This document shows positions 1 through 6,880 of a stretch of DNA of 22,435 nt, one piece after another. Location: NCBI GenBank assembly GCA_051744245.1, contig JBNJCV010000023.1, positions 1 through 22,435 on the forward strand, read 5' to 3'. The notes under the pieces were generated by a model, which had not been told where the DNA came from, did no database searches, and saw nothing but the letters and a program-made list of their open reading frames with translations. Source of the stretch: M55B165 sp051744245. Its GTDB lineage: Bacteria > Actinomycetota > Humimicrobiia > Humimicrobiales > Humimicrobiaceae. How positions within the stretch are numbered: position 1 is the first letter of the stretch; every line of letters starts with the position of its first letter. A program made the translations under genes and the position numbers.

Positions 1-1
1 C

Positions 2-100
2 CTTTCTGCTGACCATAGGATAGTGGACGGGGCAGCAGCTGCTAAGTTTTTAGGCAAAGTTGTAGAGTTTGTGGAAAACCCTGAATTGCTGATGGTATAG
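2..100 (+). CDS. 2-oxoacid dehydrogenase E2 acyltransferase, C-terminal end (partial)
   Basis: Only the last 32 codons are in the window, read in frame from base 2 to a TAG stop at 98-100. They encode the hallmark D-H-R-x-x-D-G motif (Asp4, His5, Arg6, Asp9, Gly10 of the fragment). Its His is the catalytic base of lipoamide acyltransferases (the E2 of pyruvate, 2-oxoglutarate or branched-chain dehydrogenases). A short helical tail ending in Leu-Leu-Met-Val follows, as is usual for these enzymes. E2 transfers acyl groups from lipoyl-lysine to CoA in the cytoplasm. lipB and lpd lie within 2.5 kb, so a complete complex probably extends upstream. Which 2-oxoacid it uses cannot be told from this fragment; pyruvate is the most likely guess. 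Confidence 0.9.
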   Translation, partial: LSADHRIVDGAAAAKFLGKVVEFVENPELLMV

Positions 101-121
101 GAAAGAGTATGTGGAAATAAG

Positions 122-451
122 ATGGACAAAGATGAAAAGGCAAAAATTACTTTATTTTGTGTAAATTGTAATAAAGAGGTGCCGCATACAGTTTATTATA
201 TTGGAAATTATCTGAGAAGCGTTACCTGTGACAATTGTGGAAAAAAGATCGAAATTGACCGGAGGCACCTCAGAACGGTTTTTGCTGAAGATTTTATAAA
301 TAGAATTCTTACCAAGCCACATAGGATGACTGAAGATATGAAAAAAGCAGTGGCGACACTAATGCCATTTTTCCCTAAAAGGTTAATTAGAGAACCGTTG
401 AAAGTATTAAAGGAAATTTATGAAGTTCTAAAAAAGGATGAAAAAAGTTAA
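122..451 (+). CDS. Small zinc-ribbon protein of unknown function
   Basis: 109 residues. The N-terminal part carries two Cys pairs, C13-x2-C16 and C36-x2-C39, spaced as in a zinc ribbon. A basic stretch (Arg47, Arg48, Arg51) and a mostly helical, Lys-rich C-terminal half follow. No catalytic motif is visible. It starts 21 bp after the E2 stop and is probably transcribed with E2. The SD is poor (GGAAAG-like, about 15 bases upstream), which suggests weak or coupled translation. Its last four bases overlap the end of convergent lipB. I do not recognise a named family with certainty. A nucleic-acid-binding or regulatory role would fit the fold but is inference only. Confidence 0.75.
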   Translation: MDKDEKAKITLFCVNCNKEVPHTVYYIGNYLRSVTCDNCGKKIEIDRRHLRTVFAEDFINRILTKPHRMTEDMKKAVATLMPFFPKRLIREPLKVLKEIYEVLKKDEKS

Positions 452-1143
452 ATTTTTATAACACTTTTTTTAAAAGTGTCCCTAATTTTTTCAATTATTT
501 GTTCTTTGACATAAGGAAGCGGAAGCTTCTTGTTTAAAATTTTTTCAGTAGAAGTTTGGCTGTATTCTTTTAGGCCGCAGGCAATTATATTTTCAAAATA
601 AGTGAGGTCTGTATTGATATTTAGGGCAAAACCATGCATTGAAATCCATTTTTTTATCCTTATTCCTATGGATGCGATTTTTGAATTACCCACAAAGACC
701 CCCCTGTGCTTTGGAATCCTTATTCCTTTTATGCCATAAAGGCTTAAGAAATCTATTATAAGCTGTTCAATATTAAAAACGTATAAAGCTAAGTCTTTTT
801 TAATATGCTTAAGATTTATAATGGGGTAGCCAATAAGTTGACCAGGCCCATGAAAAGTTATATCCCCGCCCCGGTTCGACTGGATAAGGGTAATTTTTTG
901 TTCTCTTAGTTTTTCGGGGTTGGCTTTTAGATTATCTAAATTTCTGTTATTGCCAATAGTTATTACTGGCTTATGTTCTAGCAATAGCAGGAAACCAAGG
1001 CTGTTAGTTTGCCTGGTTATTTCAAAAAGGTTTTCCTGTATTTTAAAAGCTTTGCTGTAATCAATAATTCCAAGGTCGAAATATATGATATGGTCCGGAC
1101 TGCAGTCATTTCTTGCTTTTTTTAATATATCTTTTAATAACAT
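448..1143 (-). CDS. lipB: Octanoyl-[acyl carrier protein]:protein octanoyltransferase LipB
   Basis: 231 residues, the normal length for LipB. The enzyme moves octanoyl from acyl carrier protein to the lipoyl domains of E2 and GcvH, the first step of lipoate synthesis. The family signature is intact: R91-G-G-D-I-T-F-H-G-P-G-Q102. The catalytic pair is present as Lys155 (in G-N-S-K-I-A-S-I-G) and Cys189 (in I-I-A-C-G-L). It lies between the E2 end and lpd but on the opposite strand. Its 3' end overlaps the zinc-ribbon gene by 4 bp, and its 5' end is 48 bp from lpd. There is no SD ahead of the ATG; a TATAAT sits 10 bases upstream, so the leader would be very short. LipA, which would insert the sulfurs, is not in the window. 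Confidence 0.95.
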   Translation of the reverse strand: MLLKDILKKARNDCSPDHIIYFDLGIIDYSKAFKIQENLFEITRQTNSLGFLLLLEHKPVITIGNNRNLDNLKANPEKLREQKITLIQSNRGGDITFHGPGQLIGYPIINLKHIKKDLALYVFNIEQLIIDFLSLYGIKGIRIPKHRGVFVGNSKIASIGIRIKKWISMHGFALNINTDLTYFENIIACGLKEYSQTSTEKILNKKLPLPYVKEQIIEKIRDTFKKSVIKI

Positions 1144-1182
1144 AACCGGTTAAATTATATTTTATTTTTAAATGAGTTAAAA
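1143..1182 (-). promoter_or_regulatory. Possible lipB promoter with a 10-bp palindrome at the start codon
   Basis: On the minus strand a perfect TATAAT (1154-1159) lies 10 bases before the lipB ATG. The -35 region (about 1177-1182) is poor. Between the -10 and the start codon is the palindrome TAACCGGTTA (1143-1152), which covers the expected transcription start and the first base of the lipB ATG. The lpd SD (AAGGAGGAA) fills the other end of this 48-bp gap. The AT-rich setting makes a chance TATAAT plausible. Confidence 0.3.
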
Positions 1183-1191
1183 GGAGGAAAT

Positions 1192-2562
1192 ATGGTAAAT
1201 AAAACAGATTTAGCAATAATAGGTTCAGGGCCTGGAGGCTATATAACTGCCATAAGGGCAGCAAAATTGGGTATTGAAACAACTGTAATTGAAAAAGGAC
1301 ATCTTGGTGGAGTGTGCCTAAACTGGGGTTGCATGCCCACGAAATCCTTGTTCCATTTAGCTCAGACCTTGGATTATGTAAAGAAAGCAGATGCTATTGG
1401 CATAAACATAGAAGGTTATGAGGTTGATTTTAAAAAGGTAATGGAAAGAAAAGATACAGTTGTCAATATTCTTAGAAAATCGATAGAGAGCCATTTTAAG
1501 AAAAATAATATAAACCTTATAAAAGGTGAGGCTAAACTGGTATCTGAAAATAAAATAGATATTGAGGGCCAAAGCCTTGAAGCTAAAAACATTATAATAG
1601 CAACCGGCTCTTCACCCAGCCAGATACCACCATTTGATTTTTCCAAAGAAGGAATATTGACAAATAGAAAAGTACTATCTTTGGAAAGCCTTCCTTCTTC
1701 AATGCTTGTTGTTGGTGGTGGGGTAATAGGTTCCGAATTTGCTAATATATTTTCTACCCTGGGGACCAAGGTAACCATTATTGAAATCCTTCCAACAATC
1801 CTTGCTGCAGAGGATGACGAGGTATCGGGGTTAATGGCTTCAGTATTTAAGGACAAAGGAATTGAAGTCCTTACTGACAGTACTGTTGAAAGCGTAGAAG
1901 GAAAAGATGGGAACTTTGTTTGTAAAACTAAGGAGGAAAAGGAAATAAAAGCAGAAAAAATATTAGTTTCAGTAGGTAGGAAACCTAATACTGAAAATAT
2001 TGGCTTGGAAGAAGTTGGCGTTGAAACTGATAGCAAAGGATATATAAAGGTCAACTCAAAACTTCAAACCAACATGGAAAATATATACGCAATTGGGGAT
2101 GCTATAGGGGGTTACCAGCTGGCACATGTGGCTTCTTCTGAAGGTAAAATCGCGGTTGAAAATATATTGGGTAAAGATAAAAGTATTGATTATAATTCAG
2201 TGCCATATGCTGTATTTACCATGCCGGAGATAGGCGTTGTAGGTCTAACTGAGAAAAAAGCAAAGGAAAAGGGTATAAATATTAAGATAGGCAAGTTTCC
2301 ATTTACCCATAATGGAAAAGCATTCATTGACAATGAAACCGAAGGTTTTGTAAAAATAATTGCTTCAGAAGATACCGGGGAAATTCTTGGAGCCCATGCT
2401 ATAGGACCAAGAGCATCTGATATTATACATGAAGCAGTGGTGGCTATGAAAGGCGAACTACCAATAGATTATATTGCAGAAACCATACATGCGCATCCTA
2501 CTATAGCGGAATCTATGCTTGAGGCAAGCGAGGATGTTTTTGGACTTGCTACTCATATATAA
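1192..2562 (+). CDS. lpdA: Dihydrolipoamide dehydrogenase (E3)
   Basis: 456 residues, typical for E3. This FAD- and NAD-dependent disulfide oxidoreductase re-oxidises dihydrolipoyl groups on E2 or GcvH in the cytoplasm. Visible in order: the FAD-binding G11-x-G-x-x-G16; the redox-active disulfide C42-L-N-W-G-C47; the second ATG motif (I-A-T-G-S, about 136-140); the NAD-binding G175-G-G-V-I-G180; the FAD-contacting Y-A-I-G-D near residue 300; and the C-terminal catalytic dyad His435 (before Pro) and Glu440. A strong AAGGAGGAA SD lies 4 bases before the ATG. A clear terminator follows. Its position close to E2 and lipB suggests it serves the 2-oxoacid dehydrogenase. Confidence 0.97.
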   Translation: MVNKTDLAIIGSGPGGYITAIRAAKLGIETTVIEKGHLGGVCLNWGCMPTKSLFHLAQTLDYVKKADAIGINIEGYEVDFKKVMERKDTVVNILRKSIESHFKKNNINLIKGEAKLVSENKIDIEGQSLEAKNIIIATGSSPSQIPPFDFSKEGILTNRKVLSLESLPSSMLVVGGGVIGSEFANIFSTLGTKVTIIEILPTILAAEDDEVSGLMASVFKDKGIEVLTDSTVESVEGKDGNFVCKTKEEKEIKAEKILVSVGRKPNTENIGLEEVGVETDSKGYIKVNSKLQTNMENIYAIGDAIGGYQLAHVASSEGKIAVENILGKDKSIDYNSVPYAVFTMPEIGVVGLTEKKAKEKGINIKIGKFPFTHNGKAFIDNETEGFVKIIASEDTGEILGAHAIGPRASDIIHEAVVAMKGELPIDYIAETIHAHPTIAESMLEASEDVFGLATHI

Positions 2563-2591
2563 AAATTAGAGACAGTTAAATAAAAATCTTG

Positions 2592-2624
2592 TAGAAGGCT
2601 GGCCTGCTTAATGTCAGCCTTCTA
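2592..2624 (+). terminator. Intrinsic terminator hairpin after lpd
   Basis: The arms 2592-2603 and 2613-2624 form a 12-bp stem (TAGAAGGCTGGC with GTCAGCCTTCTA, one G-T wobble) around a 9-base loop, 30 bp after the lpd stop. The downstream T tract is short (ACAATTTT), so termination may be moderate. Confidence 0.7.
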
Positions 2625-2733
2625 ACAATTTTCCCCTTAATTAATAGAATATAGGTGAAATTCAAGAATTTGCTGCTATAATAACCGGAAAACATCATAA
2701 TATAGGGATATACTGTATTTAAAGGTTTTGAAA

Positions 2734-3531
2734 ATGTATAAATTAATAGTAACAGATGTAGACGGGACATTGCTCAATAAAGAGTCTAATTTGCCCAGTT
2801 TAAATAAAAAGGCATTGTTTGCCTGCAAGGATAAGGGTATTGGAGTAGTACTAGCTACAGGCAAAACCATAGATGCTATTTATCCGGTGGTAAGGGATTT
2901 GGACCTCAAGTTACCCCAAATAACCCTTAGTGGGGCAGCTACCTTGAATAAGGATTTAAAAGTTATAAGTTCAATAAAATTTAATCCAGAATATTATTTG
3001 GATTTAGTTAAGGATGTGAAAAGAAAAGGCTATACTCCTATTACCTGCATCCTTGACGGCAAGATTTTTTACGAAAAGTATCACCCAAATATGGAACACA
3101 TTAGGGAAGTGGGGGAAAAATTAATAAAAGTTGACAGTATTGAAACTAAATATTTCCAGAAAAATACTGCCAATATAAATGTTCCTATTCCTGAAACAGA
3201 TCCTTTAGACAGTTATTTAAGAAGCAGGTATTCGGATATCTTGCAGATAGTAAGGTCAGGCAAATATTTTTTTGATATATTAAATAAGAATGCCACAAAA
3301 GGTAATGCATTGCTAAATATATTGGAATTGCTTGGAATAAAAAAACAGGAAGTGGTTGTATTTGGCGATAGCTATAATGATCTTAGCTTATTTGAAGTCG
3401 GTGGGCTTAAAATTGCGGTCAAAAATTCATATCCTGAAGTTTTAGATGTAGCTGATATAATAACAAGTGAAAATTATAATGCTGGCTTGGGGAAAGCAAT
3501 TTACAAATATGTATTGAAGGAAAAAATGTAG
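2734..3531 (+). CDS. HAD-superfamily phosphatase, Cof/IIB subfamily
   Basis: 265 residues from the ATG at 2734. An AAAGG SD at 2721-2725 is 8 bases from this ATG but only 2 bases from an in-frame TTG at 2728, so the ATG is preferred. Motif I is D8-V-D-G-T (nucleophile Asp8, acid/base Asp10). Motif II is the A-T-G-K around Thr42. Motif III is Lys189 in N-A-T-K-G-N-A-L. Motif IV is G-D212-S-Y-N-D216. The large insert between motifs II and III (about 85-180) is the type-IIB cap. Such enzymes hydrolyse sugar phosphates, phosphoglycolate or related small phosphates. The true substrate cannot be read from the sequence. It stands alone after the lpd terminator. Confidence 0.88.
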   Translation: MYKLIVTDVDGTLLNKESNLPSLNKKALFACKDKGIGVVLATGKTIDAIYPVVRDLDLKLPQITLSGAATLNKDLKVISSIKFNPEYYLDLVKDVKRKGYTPITCILDGKIFYEKYHPNMEHIREVGEKLIKVDSIETKYFQKNTANINVPIPETDPLDSYLRSRYSDILQIVRSGKYFFDILNKNATKGNALLNILELLGIKKQEVVVFGDSYNDLSLFEVGGLKIAVKNSYPEVLDVADIITSENYNAGLGKAIYKYVLKEKM

Positions 3532-3749
3532 CATTTGTTTTTTAAAAAATAAGTGGTAAATTAGTTAAAAAATGCAATAAAAATTTATTTTTATGGCTGC
3601 TGCAGCATAGAAGCTAATAATTGCTTCTAGTAAGCCTATAACCAAAAAAGAGTTAGTTAAAAAAGTAAAGTTCCTTTAGATATTTAGTAGCTGTGATTGA
3701 AAATCCCTAAAGAGTTAGAAGAACTTAAAAGTGCAAACAGGAAATAAAT
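3532..3749. other. Intergenic stretch with a hairpin and a short direct repeat
   Basis: No gene is supported. A 7-bp hairpin (TAGAAGC at 3608-3614 with GCTTCTA at 3623-3629, 8-base loop) has no T tract after it. The decamer AAAGAGTTAG occurs at 3647-3656 and 3709-3718. Short open stretches such as one ending at 3747 may be coding remnants, but none has a convincing start. The 3' part contains the SD (CAGGAAAT) of the rhodanese gene. Confidence 0.35.
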
Positions 3750-4175
3750 ATGTTAAAAAAGATTTCCATATTTCTTATATGCTTGTTATTCTTGGTTTCT
3801 ATAGCCTGTAAATCAGTCGATATAGACGCAGAGCAGGATACCGGAGCTGAAACCGTGCCAGCTGAATTTCAGAATATATCGGTAGAAGAGGCAGAAGATT
3901 TAATTAACGACCATGACATTTTTTTACTTGATGTACGGACGGAAGAAGAATTTAGTTCAGGGCATATAGAAGAGGCAATAAATATACCTGTAGGTGACCT
4001 AGATCAAAGGTTGGGCAAAATACCTGGAAATAAAAAAATTATTGTATACTGCAGGAGCGGAACCAGGAGCCGCAGAGCAGCAGATATACTTATAGATAAT
4101 GGATTTAAGCAGGTCTACAATATGGAGGGGGGAATAATTGAGTGGAAGAATAAAGGCCTGTCAGTGGTTGAGTAG
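3750..4175 (+). CDS. Rhodanese-domain lipoprotein
   Basis: 141 residues. The N-terminus is a lipoprotein signal: Lys3-Lys4, a hydrophobic core 5-18, then S-I-A-C20. The lipobox is slightly off-consensus because Ser is at -3. A 20-residue acidic linker leads to one rhodanese domain (about 43-138) with the D61-V-R-T-E-x-E-F motif and G71-H-I-E-E-A-x-N-I-P. The active loop is C101-R-S-G-T-R-S. Cys101 would carry the persulfide, and Arg102 and Arg106 would bind the substrate anion. Such outward-facing rhodaneses are thought to handle sulfane sulfur or thiosulfate outside the membrane. The true donor is unknown. The gene is monocistronic with an AGGAAAT SD. Confidence 0.88.
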   Translation: MLKKISIFLICLLFLVSIACKSVDIDAEQDTGAETVPAEFQNISVEEAEDLINDHDIFLLDVRTEEEFSSGHIEEAINIPVGDLDQRLGKIPGNKKIIVYCRSGTRSRRAADILIDNGFKQVYNMEGGIIEWKNKGLSVVE

Positions 4176-4535
4176 GGGATTTATGTTTTAAGGTTTTTCT
4201 GATATAGATAATGGCTAGTACCAGCCAAGAACCACAGATGAGCAATCAAAAGATTAATTTTTAATTCAAGGATAGCAGATATGGTAGTCTGTAGAAATAC
4301 AGAAGGAAAATCCGAGCTTATTAATCTAGGGAAATATAAGTGGTAAGCAATTATGGTTGTAAAAGTTACCAGGTATAATTTTATTCTGGAGAAAAAAAGT
4401 AAACAATTTTTGCTAATTTCTGTTATTTTTTAAAAATTTATTATTAATATACAAAAAGAAAAAAACTTCTGGACACCGGCTAACTGCTTCCAGGGAAATA
4501 AATATTTTTAAGAATTGTGAAATAAAGATTGATGA
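4176..4535. other. 360-bp gene-free gap between convergent genes
   Basis: No ORF of note on either strand. A small perfect hairpin (TCTGTA, loop GAAA, TACAGA) lies at 4288-4303; its GNRA-type tetraloop would make a stable RNA stem, but nothing else supports an RNA gene. The right part holds the likely terminator of the minus-strand M23 gene. The remainder is very AT-rich with no further structure that I can defend. Confidence 0.5.
4453..4493 (-). terminator. Probable terminator of the M23 peptidase gene
   Basis: Read on the minus strand, a CTGGA/TCCAG stem (4489-4493 with 4469-4473) is followed within 4 bases by a long T tract, seen as the A run at 4453-4465 on the plus strand. The stem is only 5 bp with a 15-base loop, but the T tract is strong and the position, 43 bp past the stop codon, fits. 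Confidence 0.45.
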
Positions 4536-5120
4536 TTACCAGATATTCTTTGCAGGACTTCGCAATAAGTGTGTCTGGAAGTAAAAATCTTTTGGCATAT
4601 AATTAAGATAAATGTATTTAGAAAGGGAATTGTAATCAATTTTTAATATGTCCTCGGGGTTTATATATTTCCCGTTATAAATAACTCCGAAGTGGAGATG
4701 GGGTTCCTCACTTGAGGGGTCCGAGCTTGCTCCAATTGTTGCTATTTTTTCACCTTGCCTCACATAATCTCCACAGGATACTAAAATAGTAGAGAGGTTG
4801 AGGTATGTGCTCCTTATTTTCTTATTATGCTTTATGACGACAGTTTTTCCCCCGATAGGGGAAAACCCTACATAGCTAACATAGCCATTTCCAGATGCAA
4901 TTATTTCTGTACCCCTGTCCCCTTTTATATCAATTCCTGTATGGTGTAAATATTCCTGGTTTTCCTGGTTCCAGTATTTTTCCCTGAACCCTGTTATTAT
5001 CTTGCCGTGTAAGGGAAAAATAAAAGGAACTTTTACATCAGAATATAAAGGTTTACCGGGAATAAGAGTTAGCAGCAAAAAGATTGTTGATAGGAAAAGA
5101 AAGTTTTTAACAATTTTCAT
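4536..5120 (-). CDS. Secreted M23-family (LytM-type) metallopeptidase
   Basis: 194 residues from the ATG at 5118-5120. A TTG nine codons further upstream is less likely because it would lie inside the promoter. Residues 1-27 form a signal peptide (Lys2, Lys5, hydrophobic 7-20). It has no lipobox, so the protein is exported and either released or anchored by its signal. The peptidase domain (about 35-160) has H60-x3-D64 and H141-L-H143, the Zn ligands and catalytic His of LytM/lysostaphin-like enzymes that cut peptide cross-links in peptidoglycan. A tail of about 35 residues follows. The ligands look complete, so it may be an active enzyme rather than an EnvC-type activator. There is no SD ahead of the ATG. 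Confidence 0.9.
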   Translation of the reverse strand: MKIVKNFLFLSTIFLLLTLIPGKPLYSDVKVPFIFPLHGKIITGFREKYWNQENQEYLHHTGIDIKGDRGTEIIASGNGYVSYVGFSPIGGKTVVIKHNKKIRSTYLNLSTILVSCGDYVRQGEKIATIGASSDPSSEEPHLHFGVIYNGKYINPEDILKIDYNSLSKYIYLNYMPKDFYFQTHLLRSPAKNIW

Positions 5121-5127
5121 GCGCTTA

Positions 5128-5156
5128 ATTATAACATAAATACACAAATATGCAAA
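5128..5156 (-). promoter_or_regulatory. Extended -10 promoter of the M23 gene; transcript probably leaderless
   Basis: On the minus strand TGTTATAAT gives a perfect -10 (5128-5133) with an extended TGn element. TTTGCA (5151-5156) is a 4/6 match to the -35 at 17-bp spacing. Only 7 bases separate the -10 from the ATG at 5120, so transcription should start at or next to the A of the ATG. Confidence 0.6.
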
Positions 5157-5172
5157 TGTATATAAATTATAT

Positions 5173-5201
5173 TTTACTAATATAATTCTAAATTTTATAA
5201 T
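5173..5201 (+). promoter_or_regulatory. Probable promoter of the aldolase operon
   Basis: TTTACT (5173-5178, 4/6 to TTGACA), a 17-bp spacer and TATAAT (5196-5201). Transcription would start near 5208, leaving a leader of about 24 bases that holds the strong GGGAGGGAG SD. A second TATAAT at 5181-5186 has no good -35. Confidence 0.45.
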
Positions 5202-5231
5202 AGGATAAAATCAAAAATTTGGGAGGGAGAA

Positions 5232-6146
5232 ATGAATAAAAGAATAAATGAAATTTTAAGCTGGTATAGTAGCGAGAACCCAGGAACTTTGAGGAATCTG
5301 TACAGGATTTTAATGCAAGGCAAGTTAGGCGGAACAGGCAAGATGGTCATTCTTCCTGTAGACCAGGGTTTTGAGCATGGTCCAGCCCGTAGCTTTGCCC
5401 CTAATCCGTCAGGATATGATCCGGAGTACCATGTAAGGCTAGCAATAAAAGCAGGACTTAATGCTCATGCAGCACCCTTGGGCTCTATACAAACATTTGC
5501 CAGGGATTATGCAGGCCAAATTCCTTTAATACTCAAAGCTAACAATCATGACTCATTAGATAAATCCGGTGATCCTATTCCAGCACTTACAGCTTCTGTT
5601 GAAGATGCTTTAAGGTTGGGGTGTAGCGCAATAGGTTTTACCATTTACCCAGGTAGTGCTAATTTTAAGCAGATGTATGAAGAAGTAAAGGAAATGGCTC
5701 TGGAAGCTAAAAGATATGGTTTGGTAGTAGTTGTGTGGTCCTATCCCAGAGGATCGGGGTTATCAAAAGAAGGAGAGACAGCAGTAGATGTAGTGGCTTA
5801 TGCTGCACAGATAGCAGCCCAGCTTGGAGCCCACCTTATAAAAGTGAAACCGCCAACAGAGTATCTCGAAAAAGAAAAAGCGAAAAAAGTTTACGAAAAA
5901 TATGAAATTCCAATTTCTACCCTTAAAGACAGGGTTGAGAATGTGGTGCAGAGCGCTTTTAACGGTAAAAGGATAGTTATCTTCTCCGGAGGTCCAGCAA
6001 AGGGAAGAAAGGATGTCCTGGAAGAAATAAAACAGATAAAGGAAGGTGGAGCATTTGGTTCCATAATTGGAAGAAATTCTTTCCAGAGGCCAGAAAAAGA
6101 GGCAGTGGAATTCTTGGATGACATTATAAATATCTATAAAGAATAA
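5232..6146 (+). CDS. fbaB: Class I fructose-bisphosphate aldolase, FbaB/DhnA type
   Basis: 304 residues, typical of the DhnA family (shorter than E. coli FbaB). It cleaves or forms fructose 1,6-bisphosphate through a Schiff base in glycolysis and gluconeogenesis. Conserved blocks: L41-P-V-D-Q-G-F-E-H-G-P-A-R-S-F-A (Asp44), Y139-P-G, W169-S-Y-P-R-G, and H201-L-I-K-V-K-P-P with the Schiff-base Lys (Lys204 or Lys206). The phosphate-binding end includes S-G-G-P (near 253) and the I-G-R-N block (near 278). The start is certain: GGGAGGGAG lies 4 bases before the ATG. The next gene starts 2 bases after the stop, so both are co-transcribed. Archaeal relatives include ADH/DKFP synthases, but the N-terminal block is FbaB-like. 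Confidence 0.93.
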   Translation: MNKRINEILSWYSSENPGTLRNLYRILMQGKLGGTGKMVILPVDQGFEHGPARSFAPNPSGYDPEYHVRLAIKAGLNAHAAPLGSIQTFARDYAGQIPLILKANNHDSLDKSGDPIPALTASVEDALRLGCSAIGFTIYPGSANFKQMYEEVKEMALEAKRYGLVVVVWSYPRGSGLSKEGETAVDVVAYAAQIAAQLGAHLIKVKPPTEYLEKEKAKKVYEKYEIPISTLKDRVENVVQSAFNGKRIVIFSGGPAKGRKDVLEEIKQIKEGGAFGSIIGRNSFQRPEKEAVEFLDDIINIYKE

Positions 6147-6148
6147 TA

Positions 6149-6880
6149 TTGGATATTAACTTAATAATTGGAGCCCTGGGCCAGGAAGTGTCCGGGGCTC
6201 TTTCATTGTTAAAAATTAAAAGCAAAACCAGGCAGGGGAATGCAGTAATTTATAGATGTAGCTATGAAAGTAAAATATTTTGGGTTCTAAAAACTGGAAT
6301 GGGGAGAAAAAATACAGCTGAAGCCTTTAAGTTTCTATTAAATATGATGGATTCAAACAGTATAGTTGTAGCATTCAATACTGGTTTTTGTGGGGCTACC
6401 AGTAAAAACTTTGAAATAGGGGATATCTTATCTTATTCAAAAATAAAAAGCCTGGATACAACTTATGGAAATATTGTGGAAAAGGATGAAATAAATTTAA
6501 GGAAAATTGAAAATAATATTCCCGTAGAAGTTACTGGTGGTACCACAGAATATCTTACTAATGATAAAGCTTTGAAGGAAAAAATCCTTAAACATACAGG
6601 GGTTCAGGCGGTGGATATGGAAAGCTATTATATAGCCAAGTTGATGGCTAAAAAAAATATAAATTTCCAAGTATTAAGAGTTGTTTCTGATACACTGGAA
6701 AATAATTTTCCAGGGTTTTTTATGGATTTTTCTTTGGGCAATAATATTTCTGGGATAATAAATTTATTTAAATTTATCCTGAATCCCAGAAATATCAAAA
6801 AAATGCACAGGGTTATAAAAAATATAAAAATTGCCAAAAAAAGTTTAAATAAAACCGTTAAGCTATTGGTGTTACATTAA
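6149..6880 (+). CDS. Nucleoside phosphorylase / MTA-SAH nucleosidase-like protein
   Basis: 243 residues from a TTG start two bases after the aldolase stop; there is no ATG nearby and only a weak purine stretch (AAAGAA) upstream, so translation is probably coupled. The PNP/UDP fold is recognisable from the early Glu13, G79-F-C-G, V155-D-M-E158-S-Y (the nucleoside-binding Met-Glu) and V179-S-D181-T, where Asp is the usual general acid for purines. The C-terminus has a basic tail (about 203-243) beyond the catalytic core. Likely substrates are a purine nucleoside, methylthioadenosine, S-adenosylhomocysteine or 5'-deoxyadenosine; hopanoid-type phosphorylases (HpnG) belong to the same superfamily. 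Its 3' end overlaps the convergent dehydrogenase gene by 23 bp. Confidence 0.72.
   Translation: MDINLIIGALGQEVSGALSLLKIKSKTRQGNAVIYRCSYESKIFWVLKTGMGRKNTAEAFKFLLNMMDSNSIVVAFNTGFCGATSKNFEIGDILSYSKIKSLDTTYGNIVEKDEINLRKIENNIPVEVTGGTTEYLTNDKALKEKILKHTGVQAVDMESYYIAKLMAKKNINFQVLRVVSDTLENNFPGFFMDFSLGNNISGIINLFKFILNPRNIKKMHRVIKNIKIAKKSLNKTVKLLVLH

Noticed and set aside
1416..2054. 212-codon open frame on the minus strand inside lpd
   Set aside because: It is antisense to a fully recognisable lpd, Ser/Pro-rich without any domain, and has no SD; it is a shadow of the lpd reading frame.
3600..3749. Possible HU-like remnant: short frame reading T-K-K-E-L-V-K-K-V
   Set aside because: The similarity to HU N-termini covers only nine Lys-rich residues, is interrupted by a stop and is not continued in any frame, so chance is the better explanation.
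4288..4303. GAAA-tetraloop hairpin as a candidate small RNA or riboswitch
   Set aside because: Only one 6-bp stem; no promoter, conserved core or terminator on the same strand supports an RNA gene.
5178..5201. Riboswitch or long regulated leader before the aldolase gene
   Set aside because: The leader from the predicted start is only about 24 bases and contains just the SD.
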